Source: Lujinxingia litoralis (GTDB taxonomy: Bacteria > Myxococcota_A > Bradymonadia > Bradymonadales > Bradymonadaceae). From it: a stretch of DNA of 64,000 bases. Shown piece after piece: positions 19,150-27,087 of this stretch. The notes under the pieces are model-generated. The model saw only the letters and a program-made list of their open reading frames with translations, was not told the DNA's origin and made no database searches. Numbering within the stretch: position 1 is the first letter of the stretch; each line of letters starts with the position of its first letter. Position numbers and translations under genes: made by a program. The stretch is from positions 62,001-126,000 of the forward strand of contig NZ_QHKO01000003.1 of the NCBI RefSeq assembly GCF_003260125.1. The letters run 5' to 3'.

Positions 19150-20898
19150 GTGATCCGAAGAGAACTTCAGGCGCTGTCGAGTCCGAACTTCCAACAACTG
19201 GCGGTCCATTGTGGGCTGGACATCAGCGAGCTCGATCTCTCGCAGCTCTCCCGGCGGCGGCTGGTGGCGCCGCTGGAGGTCAGTGGGGAGGTGGAGGGAG
19301 GGTACACTCGGCTGCATCTCTTTGTGCTGGCGCGTTATCTGGAGGCGGTGCGCCCGGTGCGTCACCCCTGGGGCTCGCGAGCGGCCGGGCATACGCTGGA
19401 TGAGGTCGCGGAGCTGGGGCGCGAACTCGAGGCGATCTTTGAGGGGCTGGGGCAAGGGCGTGTGGGAGAAGATTTGCTCTCCCGGGCCGACCGGGTGCTG
19501 CGCGAGCTGGAGCGTTTTCTGGCCGGTTGCGATCCCTTCGGCCCGCTGGGAGAGGTGATCGATCTGCTGAATCCGGAGTTTGTCGCGCGCCTTCGCAACC
19601 AGGGCCGCCTCTACGCGGAACTTCGCGGGGCGTCGCGGGCGCTGGCCGACGCGCTTCAGGTCGGCGAATCCCGGCCGGCGCGGGAGCCGATGACGCGCCC
19701 GATGTTCCAGTTCGACGTCGAGGCTGCTGCTCGCCAGACGCCCACCGATGAGCTGCGCTCCACGCAGGTGATCGATGAGCCGATGGAGACCTCGGCCCGG
19801 GCGCGCGAGGCGATCGATGAGGTGTTTTCGGCGGCCTCCGAGGTCTCGGAGAGTGCCGAGGAGGAGCGAGTTCTGCCCCGTCAGGCGCGCCAGACTCCGG
19901 CGTCGATGACCCGCGATGAGCTGCGCTCCACGGCGGTGATCGAGGTCTCGCTGGAGGATATCGATGTGCTCGACGAAGATTCCTTCTCGGAGCCTGCGCC
20001 GGCGGAGGCATCGGCGCCCGAGGAGCTTCACGAGCAGGTGACGCAGGGCGATGAGGCTTGCGAGAAGGGGCAGCTGGCCGAGGAGAGCTCCGATCCGATC
20101 TTGCTCACCGAGGAGAAGCCGGAGGTGGAGGCGTCTCGGACGTTTCGCCGGGCCTCGCAGCCTACCGAGCGCACCCTGGAGCTCAATGAACGTCTGGCAC
20201 GGCTGCGCGCCGATGACGGGGAGCGCAATCCGCCCACCGCGATTCAAGCCGATGCGACCGATGAGCCCACGGCGCCCACCCAGGATTTGAGTGCTCGCAT
20301 CGAAGAGCTTAATCGCCGCCGGGAGACCTATCTCAAAGAACAGGCCTGGGAACCCCTGGCCGAGTTGTATGAGAGTGGCATTGAGCTCTTTGCCGATGCT
20401 GGCGAGCGTCAGCAGGTCTTTTTGGTGTTGGCGATGCTCTACGAGGTGAAGCTGCGCCAGAAAGAGAAAGCCTTTGACGCCTTTGCCCGGGCCTTTGGTG
20501 AGCGTCAGGCTCTGGCCGGCCGGGGCAAGGCGCTGGAAGGGCTGCAGCGTCTGGGACGTGCAGCGAGTCTGCATCAGGGCTACGTGGAGTGGCTGCAGAT
20601 GCAGCTCTCCACGCCGCTGGACGAACAGGAGCGTGAAGGGATGCAAAAAGAGCTCGCTCTGGCCCTCTTCTCGGACCGTCAGTACCAGAAGGCGTTTCTG
20701 TGCTACGCTTCTTTTCTGGCCGATGCTCCGGAGCGCAACGTCACGGCAGAGAGTCTGGCTCAGCTGGCGCGCCTCGGGGAGTACATCGAGGCCGAAGAGG
20801 TGCAGAGCTTCTACGACGATCTGCTGGAACAGGAGCTTAGCCCTTCGATTGCCGGGTTGATTCGCGAGCAGATCGTCCAGGGCGAGCAGGCGCCCTGA
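19150..20898 (+). CDS. Uncharacterised protein with C-terminal TPR-like helices
   Basis: A 582-residue protein I do not recognise. GTG at 19150 is preferred over ATG 19129 because GAGGA lies six bases before it. The first 160 residues are helical and charged. The centre (about 180-360) is acidic, low in structure, and holds two near copies of a short motif: DELRSTQVID and DELRSTAVIE. The last 200 residues look like TPR-type helical pairs (EPLAELYESGIELFADAG, FLVLAMLYEVKLRQKEKAFDAFARAF). No signal peptide or membrane helix is visible, so it is likely a cytoplasmic scaffold. The STxVI motifs resemble threonine docking sites for FHA domains, and similar motifs occur in the next gene. Confidence 0.75.
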   Translation: MIRRELQALSSPNFQQLAVHCGLDISELDLSQLSRRRLVAPLEVSGEVEGGYTRLHLFVLARYLEAVRPVRHPWGSRAAGHTLDEVAELGRELEAIFEGLGQGRVGEDLLSRADRVLRELERFLAGCDPFGPLGEVIDLLNPEFVARLRNQGRLYAELRGASRALADALQVGESRPAREPMTRPMFQFDVEAAARQTPTDELRSTQVIDEPMETSARAREAIDEVFSAASEVSESAEEERVLPRQARQTPASMTRDELRSTAVIEVSLEDIDVLDEDSFSEPAPAEASAPEELHEQVTQGDEACEKGQLAEESSDPILLTEEKPEVEASRTFRRASQPTERTLELNERLARLRADDGERNPPTAIQADATDEPTAPTQDLSARIEELNRRRETYLKEQAWEPLAELYESGIELFADAGERQQVFLVLAMLYEVKLRQKEKAFDAFARAFGERQALAGRGKALEGLQRLGRAASLHQGYVEWLQMQLSTPLDEQEREGMQKELALALFSDRQYQKAFLCYASFLADAPERNVTAESLAQLARLGEYIEAEEVQSFYDDLLEQELSPSIAGLIREQIVQGEQAP

Positions 20899-21104
20899 CC
20901 CGTTCAGGGGAGAGGGTTCAGGCTTTCTCTGGGAGGGGGCGCTGTGCTAACAATTCGATACTTGACAGGTGGGTTTAGGTCCTTTGGTTGTGCACGGGCT
21001 GGAGCCTGCGGAAGGAACCTCGGCCCCTGTCGTGTTTGTGACGTGCGGTGCACATCGGTAGGCCGCGCACAGCTTAACGCTCTGGCAACGCCCAGGAGAT
21101 CCCG

Positions 21105-23150
21105 GTGAAGATCTGCCCCTCATGCAACGCACGTGTTCAGGAGCACGAGAGAACCTGTCCGAGTTGTGACCGGGTCTTTGAAGCGCTCGTTCCCCGGCAG
21201 ACGATGATGGGGATTCCCGCCTTCGTCGATGAAGAGTCGGACGCTGCGGTAGGTCAGGGGCGCACTGTCGCGGCACCGCGGAGCACGCTCTTCGGGCTTC
21301 CGGCGATCACCGCCGAAGAGGGGGCGGGCGATGAGTACGACGCGCGCACGGCGATGGTTTCGGCAGCCGATCTTCCCTTCGGAATGCCGGAAGAATCCCT
21401 GGAAGAGGATGATTCGACGCGCCAGGTCGACGCCGCGAAGCTGCAGGCGGCGTTTCAGGCACAAAAGGGTGGTGCGAAAGCCACCGCGTTTGGTTTGCCC
21501 TCTCCGGTGCCGGCGCGGAGTCCCGCCCAGACCCCGGTGGCGTTTGAGCAGCCCGATGATCAGAGTGACGTGCTCTCGGCCTGGGGGCTTGCCGAGGAGA
21601 GCAGCGAGGAGCTGGCGACTCAGGTGATCTCGCCGGCAGATTTTTCAGATCCGGGAGCGGGTGGTGGCGACATGTCCGTCAAGGGGGCCGGTGCCCCACG
21701 TGGCGAGTCCCGGCGTCTGCATACGTTGATGGGGATGTCGCTCGAAGAGGAGAGCGATCTGATGGGTGGGGGCGCCATGCGGATGGGCGGTGCCCAGGCC
21801 GACGCCGACGGCGCCCCGACGCAGGCGATGAGCCTTCAGGAGCTGCGGGCCGGCGCTGAGAAGTTACAGAAAGGTAAGAGCCTGCGCGATCGTCTCAAAA
21901 AGGGCATGGAGAAAGCGCAGCGGGAACCCTTGCCCACGCCGAGCGATCTTCGCACCGATGTGATGCCCGGGCACGTGGTTGAGCCGCTGGTCGAAGAGCA
22001 AGTGACGAATCCCTTTGAGCGTTCTTCCAATCGCGACACCCCGCGCAGCGGGGTGTATCGCGTGGCGAGGCGCGCGCGCTCGGCGGGCACTTCGGAGGAC
22101 GCATCGGCGGGGATGGCCGAGGACTCCGGGGTGCTGGGAAGTGCGGGGCCCTATCAGGTGGGCAGTCATACCAGCGAGGCGCCTTTTGGACAGCACGAGG
22201 CGTCGCGCACGGCGTTTCCGGCCGGTCCTGCGGGGGCTACGCCGCAGGGGGAGCGCAAGGACTTGACGCCGGGCTCGGGGGCGTCGGCGAGTAGCCCCTG
22301 GGAGAGGACCTCCGGTGGCACCGGACCCCGCTTTGGTATCACCCTGCCGGAACCGGGAAGCGTTGGAGATGTTGCCGGGCCGACAACGCCCGAGACGCCT
22401 GTGGCACCGGCGAGCCCCTCGTGGGGGGGCGGAGCGCCCGCGCCCGGCGCCGCTGCCTCCGGCACGTCGCCGCTGGCGAGCGCGCCCCACCAGGAGACGT
22501 CGAATACATCGGGCTTGGGTTCGCCATCGCACCATAGAGCGTCCCAGCCGCCGTCGGCTGCTGGCTTCGGGGAGACGGCCTCACCAGGTACGCAGCCCGC
22601 TGCGAATGCGCCGTTGGGCGGGGCGTTCGGGGCTCCTTCGACGGCGCCGGGAGGCCACCAGCCCTTCGGGGCGATGCCCGCCGGCGGTGCGCCGCCGATG
22701 GCGGCCCAGCCCCAACGGCTCACCACGCCCCGGCAGACCGAAGATTTTGGGCCGTCTCCGCAGGTCGCCCCTGTGGCGCCGGCGGCGGCCGGCGGCGCTG
22801 AGGCGCTGGTGGCGACCCTTCAAAAAGTCTGCGGCGTGATGGCCGGGCTCACGCTGGTGCTGGCCACGGGGATGGGCGTGATGGGAGGAGCGGCGCTCAC
22901 CGGGCTGGCACTTGTGCCGGTGGTCATGGGGCTGGTGGCGTTGCTGCTGCCCTTCTTGCCGGTGTCGCGGCGTATCGCCTCGGTGGGTTTTGCGCTGGTG
23001 GCCTTGGGAAGCCTGAGCGTGGTTGTGACCAGCGTGATGGCCGGCGCCGCCGAACTGGCGCTCTTTGTGCAGTTTGGCGGCGGGTTGCTGGCGGCGTTTG
23101 CCGCGGCCTTTCCCCTGGTGCTTAAACTGGTCAAGCCCTCGAATGCGTGA
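21105..23150 (+). CDS. Zinc-ribbon membrane protein with Thr-motif repeats
   Basis: A 681-residue protein with a GTG start and AGGAG seven bases before it. It opens with a zinc ribbon (KICPSCNARVQEHERTCPSC, residues 2-21). Residues 30-240 carry two kinds of short repeat: T-x-x-G-x-P/S (TMMGIPAF, TLFGLPAI, TAFGLPSP, TLMGMSLE) and a Thr-Val/Met motif (TAMVSAADL, TRQVDAAKL, TQVISPADF, TQAMSLQEL). The middle (about 330-560) is Pro/Gly/Ala-rich and disordered. The last 100 residues hold four or so membrane segments. Such architecture is common in Myxococcota; function is unknown. It may recruit FHA-domain partners after Thr phosphorylation (inference). Confidence 0.78.
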   Translation: MKICPSCNARVQEHERTCPSCDRVFEALVPRQTMMGIPAFVDEESDAAVGQGRTVAAPRSTLFGLPAITAEEGAGDEYDARTAMVSAADLPFGMPEESLEEDDSTRQVDAAKLQAAFQAQKGGAKATAFGLPSPVPARSPAQTPVAFEQPDDQSDVLSAWGLAEESSEELATQVISPADFSDPGAGGGDMSVKGAGAPRGESRRLHTLMGMSLEEESDLMGGGAMRMGGAQADADGAPTQAMSLQELRAGAEKLQKGKSLRDRLKKGMEKAQREPLPTPSDLRTDVMPGHVVEPLVEEQVTNPFERSSNRDTPRSGVYRVARRARSAGTSEDASAGMAEDSGVLGSAGPYQVGSHTSEAPFGQHEASRTAFPAGPAGATPQGERKDLTPGSGASASSPWERTSGGTGPRFGITLPEPGSVGDVAGPTTPETPVAPASPSWGGGAPAPGAAASGTSPLASAPHQETSNTSGLGSPSHHRASQPPSAAGFGETASPGTQPAANAPLGGAFGAPSTAPGGHQPFGAMPAGGAPPMAAQPQRLTTPRQTEDFGPSPQVAPVAPAAAGGAEALVATLQKVCGVMAGLTLVLATGMGVMGGAALTGLALVPVVMGLVALLLPFLPVSRRIASVGFALVALGSLSVVVTSVMAGAAELALFVQFGGGLLAAFAAAFPLVLKLVKPSNA

Positions 23151-23235
23151 CGCGCTGCGGCGATCGCCGTGCAAGGCGTTAAAAACCTGCTAAAGTGGGT
23201 GCGCGCCGGCGCGTCGCGCCGGCTTGAGTTGAGGT

Positions 23236-23272
23236 GCGCCCCTGGCGAGCAGTCGTGGCTCGCCAGGGGCGC
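23236..23272. other. Perfect 15-bp hairpin in the lysC leader
   Basis: GCGCCCCTGGCGAGC, a 7-nt loop and the exact complement lie 21 bp upstream of the lysC GTG. No T-run follows on the plus strand. It may be a terminator-like element for the upstream gene or a leader structure that affects lysC translation; it does not match the lysine riboswitch, which is much larger. Confidence 0.5.
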
Positions 23273-23293
23273 CAGCAGGCTGAGGTATGCGCT

Positions 23294-24481
23294 GTGAAGG
23301 TGATCGTTCAGAAGTTTGGGGGGTCGTCGCTGTCCGACCTCTCCCGGATCCGTAAGGTGGCCGAGGCTATCGTCGCCACCCGTGAGCGCGGCTACCAGGT
23401 GGTGGTCGTCGTCTCGGCCATGGGGGATACCACCGATGAGTTGCTGGGGATGGCCAATGAGCTCGCCCCCAGTCCGTCGCGTCGGGAGCTGGATATGCTC
23501 CTCTCGGTGGGGGAGCGCATTTCGATGGCGCTGATGTCCATTGCCATTCAGGCTCGGGGCCACGAGGCCGTGAGTTTGACCGGATCCCAGTGCGGTATCA
23601 TCACCACGGCCAGCCATTCCAATGCCCGGATCATCGATGTGCGCCCTTTCCGGGTGCAGGACGAGCTCGCTCAGGGGCGGATTGTGATCGTGGCGGGATT
23701 TCAGGGCACCAGCTATCGCCGCGATGTGACGACCCTGGGACGAGGGGGCAGCGACACCACCGCGGTGGCGTTGGCCGCGGCGCTGAATGCCGAGGCCTGC
23801 GAGATCTACAGCGATGTCGATGGGGTGTTCAGCGCCGATCCTCGGGTGGTCTTAAGTGCCGCGCAGCTCGCCAGCCTGAGCTACGAAGAGATGCAGGAGA
23901 TGGCACGCGCCGGCGCCCGGGTTCTTAACGAACAAGCCGTCGAGTTCGCTCGCCGCGCGCAGATCGCGCTCTACGCCCGCAGCACCGAGAAGCGGGGAGA
24001 GGGAGGCACGGTGGTGCGCGTGGATCTGCCGCAGGACGAACTCAAGCGTCTGGAGGATGGTCGCCCGGCGGTGGCGGTCAGCCACATTCGCAGCGGGCTC
24101 TGGCTGCGTGCTCAGGCCAGCGCCGATCGGGTGGCCGAGGCCATTGAGCGCCTGGCGGTGGTGACCTACGACTGGCAGGCCGGTCGGAGGTTAGAGGCAT
24201 TTGTAGCGCTGGATGATGTGCACGGCGTCGATGCGCTGGAGCGCCGGCTCCGCGATCTGGGAGCCGATGTGGAGGTGGGGCGCCAGGGGCTGGTCAGCGT
24301 GGTGGGGCTGGGCGTCGGGGGCCAGGCGCGCTGGAGCCGCATGGGCCAGGCGGCGCTTAAAGAAGCCGGTGTGGTAACCCTGGCGATGAACGCCAGCCTG
24401 GCGCGCTTGAGCTGGGTGCTTCCGCAGGAAGCGGTCGAGGAGGGGGCCCGGGCGCTGCACCAGGCCTTTGTCGACGCTTAA
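23294..24481 (+). CDS. lysC: Aspartate kinase
   Basis: A 396-residue aspartokinase, first step of the Lys/Thr/Met pathway. The kinase domain begins [13 protein letters not shown] (ATP site) and includes [13 protein letters not shown], the Asp/Thr site [16 protein letters not shown] and [15 protein letters not shown]. After residue 270 comes a regulatory region with ACT-like folds, weakly conserved and short, so feedback control may differ from the well-studied Lys/Thr-sensitive enzymes. The start is GTG 23294 with GAGG eight bases upstream; 20 further open codons lie in the hairpin leader and are not protein-like. It stands alone with no other lysine genes near. Confidence 0.93.
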   Translation: MKVIVQKFGGSSLSDLSRIRKVAEAIVATRERGYQVVVVVSAMGDTTDELLGMANELAPSPSRRELDMLLSVGERISMALMSIAIQARGHEAVSLTGSQCGIITTASHSNARIIDVRPFRVQDELAQGRIVIVAGFQGTSYRRDVTTLGRGGSDTTAVALAAALNAEACEIYSDVDGVFSADPRVVLSAAQLASLSYEEMQEMARAGARVLNEQAVEFARRAQIALYARSTEKRGEGGTVVRVDLPQDELKRLEDGRPAVAVSHIRSGLWLRAQASADRVAEAIERLAVVTYDWQAGRRLEAFVALDDVHGVDALERRLRDLGADVEVGRQGLVSVVGLGVGGQARWSRMGQAALKEAGVVTLAMNASLARLSWVLPQEAVEEGARALHQAFVDA

Positions 24482-24521
24482 AGGGCGTGAACGTTCGCAG
24501 GCGCCTGGCGTCCAGGGGGGA

Positions 24522-25178
24522 TCAAGCCTGGTCGGCAGGCTCCAGCCAGTGGCTGAGCTCGGGCACCACCAGTTGTGACCAGCTCTCCAGAGCGTCGAAG
24601 TCTGCCTGAAGCTGCTCCAGGTTCACCCACTCGCCGGCCATTTTATCGGTTTCGCGCACGCGAATCTCGTCGGGAGCGCCCCGATGTCGGGCGCTGAAGA
24701 CCACGCCCAGGTGCACCTGGCCGACCTCATTGGTGTCGTCGTTGATGAGGCCGCGGTAGGTCAGTTCCAGCGGATGAGCGATGTGCAACTCCTCGTAGAG
24801 CTCTTCGAGCATTCCCTGCCAGAGAGCGTCGCCGGGGCGGGCAGCCTCGGGAGGCGCATCGCCGGTTTTGCCCTGCGCGATGTGTCCGCCCACTCCGAGT
24901 GAGAGCTTGTCGTGGAGGCGTGCCTCTCCCTGGGTGCGCAGGCGTCGGAGCCGAAAGAGATGACGATCGTCGTGCACGATCACATAGGGGATGAGCTGCT
25001 TGTTGGTGGGGTCATGCTCCAGCGGTGCGCGCTGGCCAAACTGAGCGCTGCGGGCGATCGCGCTGTAGAGCTCGGCCTGGCGGTCGGGATAGAAGCCGTG
25101 GTGCAGTGCCCCCAGCGTCTCCAGGTGCTCTCGTGTCACATAGGCGATGATTTCGTCTTTGTACTGCGGGGCGCTCAT
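24522..25178 (-). CDS. Nudix-like hydrolase (predicted phosphoesterase, COG4112-like)
   Basis: A 218-residue protein. The centre shows a degenerate Nudix box: LSLGVGGHIAQG, then a 20-residue insert, then WQGMLEELYEELHI, where the usual REUxEExGU has Leu for Arg but keeps the metal-binding Glu residues. Residues 1-90 form a N-terminal extension (KDEIIAYVTREHLETLGALHHGFYP) typical of the predicted phosphoesterase group. Substrate is unknown. AGGA sits seven bases before ATG 25178. The frame is open upstream across a terminator, which is why a longer start is rejected. Confidence 0.75.
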   Translation of the reverse strand: MSAPQYKDEIIAYVTREHLETLGALHHGFYPDRQAELYSAIARSAQFGQRAPLEHDPTNKQLIPYVIVHDDRHLFRLRRLRTQGEARLHDKLSLGVGGHIAQGKTGDAPPEAARPGDALWQGMLEELYEELHIAHPLELTYRGLINDDTNEVGQVHLGVVFSARHRGAPDEIRVRETDKMAGEWVNLEQLQADFDALESWSQLVVPELSHWLEPADQA

Positions 25179-25282
25179 GCTCTGTTCCTGCGTTCGAAAG
25201 CCAAATACTAAGGGGAGGGGAAGCGCGTGCCTGGAAGGGGCGCGCCGGCGGGGGCATGCTCCGGGGGAGGAGCGCTTCGGGC

Positions 25283-25321
25283 AAGAAAAAACCGAGGCCC
25301 CATTAAGGGGCCTCGGTTTAA
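25283..25321 (-). terminator. Rho-independent terminator (minus strand)
   Basis: A 13-bp stem AAACCGAGGCCCC, loop of five, and its complement, followed on the minus strand by TTTTTTC. The T-run is on the minus side only, so it ends a minus-strand transcript from the 25322-25520 region, not the Nudix gene, which begins downstream of it. Confidence 0.88.
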
Positions 25322-25520
25322 TGCCGCGTGTGCTCTCGTGTGCGAAGTAAGTAGGAGGGATTTTGGTAGGATTTCCAGGAAGGAAATGGGGTGGGATATC
25401 AGGAAGATATGGGGAAGGATGCAACCTACCTCGCACACGACAGAACACGCGGATTTTCAAAGAGCCTTCGTGCCGTACTCGATGCTTATAACCGGAGGTG
25501 CCGAACTTCTATTCCGTAGT
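25283..25520 (-). ncRNA. Candidate structured small RNA with two UUCCU loops
   Basis: No plausible protein is coded here, yet the region is highly structured. A long imperfect stem pairs 25324-25355 with 25425-25452. Inside its 69-nt loop are two small hairpins, at 25371-25387 (6 bp) and 25396-25410 (5 bp), which on the minus strand both expose the same pentaloop UUCCU. C-rich runs (CCUUCCCC, CCCACCCC) lie between. A sigma-70-like promoter (25527-25555) and a strong terminator (25283-25321) bracket it, predicting a transcript of about 240 nt. UUCCU is complementary to a Shine-Dalgarno AGGAA, so it could pair with mRNA start sites. On the opposite strand the loops would read AGGAA, like CsrA-binding RNAs, but that strand lacks a terminator. 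A small mobile repeat with long inverted ends is the other explanation. Confidence 0.55.
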
Positions 25521-25526
25521 GACTGT

Positions 25527-25555
25527 AAAGTATCAGTGCTACTGGAACTTGTCAC
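25527..25555 (-). promoter_or_regulatory. Sigma-70 promoter for the candidate small RNA
   Basis: On the minus strand: GTGACA, a 17-bp spacer, then TACTTT preceded by TGA (extended -10 TGn). The -35 matches five of six bases. The start is predicted near 25520. The rest of the AT-richer gap, 25556-25637, shows nothing else I can name. Confidence 0.5.
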
Positions 25556-25637
25556 GCAAAGTTGCTGCACTTCCTGCATCACGACCCTTAAATTACAGCG
25601 ATATTGGAAAATGTCAACCACACTGTAATAATTTTTG

Positions 25638-25700
25638 TAAAAAAAGGCCGATTGCAGCCATTCAGGGGGCGTTATCGCCCCTGAATAGGCCGCGATCGGC
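25638..25700 (-). terminator. Rho-independent terminator of the pseudokinase gene
   Basis: A long hairpin: an outer stem GCCGAT/ATCGGC and an inner stem ATTCAGGGG-CG/CGCCCCTGAAT with one bulged G and loop TTAT. On the minus strand it is followed by seven T. It lies 17 bp after the stop of the gene at 25717-27084. Confidence 0.85.
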
Positions 25701-25716
25701 GGATCGTCCGGTGGGG

Positions 25717-27084
25717 TTAGCGATCGCTGGGATGCAGAGTGACGTGAAGATCCTGGCCGGTGATCGACTCCTGCACCCGGAGGGACTGATCCTGGTAGCC
25801 TTCCAGGCGCAACACAAAGTCCACGCCGTGATCGCCTTCAAACACAAAATCGGTCAGCGATTGCGGGGTGGCGCCGAGCAGACGTTCCTCGTCGCTGTCG
25901 GGCACGCGGGTAAAGAGGCGCGCGCCCGGCGGATCGGAGTGAATCTGCAGCCCGGCGGAGAGGACCTGAGGGGCGGGGCTGGTCGCGGCGGGATCCTCGG
26001 AGGTGGCGAGCCGGTCCATGGTGAAGAAGAACCACCCCAGGTTGGAAAGGACCAGGATGGCCAGCGCCAGGGTGAGGAGGTAGCCGCTGGGGCGGGGGGG
26101 GATCGGTGCAGCCTGCGGTGGGACGGGCGGCCCTTCGTTGCGCGGCGCGATCGCCGGCGCGTCGGCCGGCTGGCTCGCGGGCAGCGGGGTGGGCAGGCTG
26201 GCGATCGGCTCCTCGTCGCGTTCGCCGTGTACCGCTACAGAGAGGGCCCGGGCGAAGTCGCCTGGCGAGGGGTAGCGCGCGCGGGGATCGCGCTCCAGGG
26301 CGCGCTCAATGGCCTGGGAGATGGCCTCTTCGACGCCGAGCTCGCGTAGCGTCGGCGCGGGCTGCGTCTTGATGCGCATCAGCCCTTCGCTGGCGTCGAT
26401 GGGATCGTCAAAGTAGGGGTGCACACCGCTCAGGGCACGAAAGGCCAGGGCGCCCAGTGCCCACTGATCGGCGGCTGCCGGATCGCCGCCGAGCTCGGGG
26501 TCGAAGGCCTCCGGGGGGAAGGCGTCGACCAGATCGGTGGTCAGTGCAGCGTGGGGCAGGGCGAGGAGCTCTTCCAGGCTCAGCGAGACCCCGAAGAAGG
26601 AGAGGTGGGCCCGGGCAAAGGCGTCTTTCCCCTCGGGGAGGCGGACCCAGCGGGCGCTCAGGGCGCCGTGGTAGAGCTCGCGCGCGTGGGCGCGCTCCAG
26701 TACGTCGGCCAGGCGCTCCACCAGCGCGGCGACTTCCCCGGGGGGGAGGGTGCCGCGTCGCTCCAGGACCGCGGACAGGGAGGTGCCCGCCTGGCTCTGC
26801 TCGATCACAAAGGGAACGCCGCGATCGAGTTCGCCGAAGTCGACCACCGAGAGCACGCCGTCGAGGCGTCGGTGGCTGGCACGCTCGGCGCTGCTGCGGA
26901 TGCGTTCCACAAGCGCGTCTTCGGCGCCGGCCTCCGGGAGGCCTTCGAAAATCACCACCTGGACCGGTAGCCCGAAGGGCTCCTGGGTGGCTGCGTAGCG
27001 AGAGAGCAGGCTGTCGGCGCTGATGCGTCGATCCAGATGGTAGCGATGCTCCAGCGCCAGGGTGCCGCCTTGAAGGTTCTCCAC
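25717..27084 (-). CDS. Membrane Ser/Thr pseudokinase with PEGA-type C-terminal domain
   Basis: A 455-residue protein with a protein-kinase fold (about 12-285), one membrane helix (334-356) and an outer domain of about 75 residues that starts GLQIHSDPPGARLF, a PEGA-like repeat. The kinase appears dead: the beta-3 region is VQVVIFEG with no VAIK lysine, the catalytic loop HRDLKPxN is replaced by YHGALSARW (137-145), and DFG by SFFG (162-165). It has no clear glycine loop. The C-lobe is retained, as in QWALGALAFRALSGVHPYF. It could be a scaffold or nucleotide sensor that passes a signal across the membrane. It begins three bases before the stop of ggt, so the two are co-transcribed. Confidence 0.82.
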   Translation of the reverse strand: MENLQGGTLALEHRYHLDRRISADSLLSRYAATQEPFGLPVQVVIFEGLPEAGAEDALVERIRSSAERASHRRLDGVLSVVDFGELDRGVPFVIEQSQAGTSLSAVLERRGTLPPGEVAALVERLADVLERAHARELYHGALSARWVRLPEGKDAFARAHLSFFGVSLSLEELLALPHAALTTDLVDAFPPEAFDPELGGDPAAADQWALGALAFRALSGVHPYFDDPIDASEGLMRIKTQPAPTLRELGVEEAISQAIERALERDPRARYPSPGDFARALSVAVHGERDEEPIASLPTPLPASQPADAPAIAPRNEGPPVPPQAAPIPPRPSGYLLTLALAILVLSNLGWFFFTMDRLATSEDPAATSPAPQVLSAGLQIHSDPPGARLFTRVPDSDEERLLGATPQSLTDFVFEGDHGVDFVLRLEGYQDQSLRVQESITGQDLHVTLHPSDR

Positions 27085-27087
27085 GCT

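Noticed and set aside
18931..20646. A 571-codon open frame on the minus strand opposite truD and the next gene
   Set aside because: It spans two real genes and their gap, is rich in Arg/Gln/Leu/His, and has no motif.
20964..20995. TTGACA box as a promoter for the zinc-ribbon gene
   Set aside because: No acceptable -10 element is found at 16-18 bp spacing.
25208..25438. A 76-codon frame on the minus strand over the candidate small RNA
   Set aside because: It begins within the long stem, runs through the terminator and has no ribosome site or protein-like pattern.
25290..25460. CsrA-titrating RNA on the plus strand (AGGAA loops)
   Set aside because: The loops fit, but the T-run of the terminator and the better promoter are both on the minus strand. 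I keep it only as an alternative within the small RNA finding.
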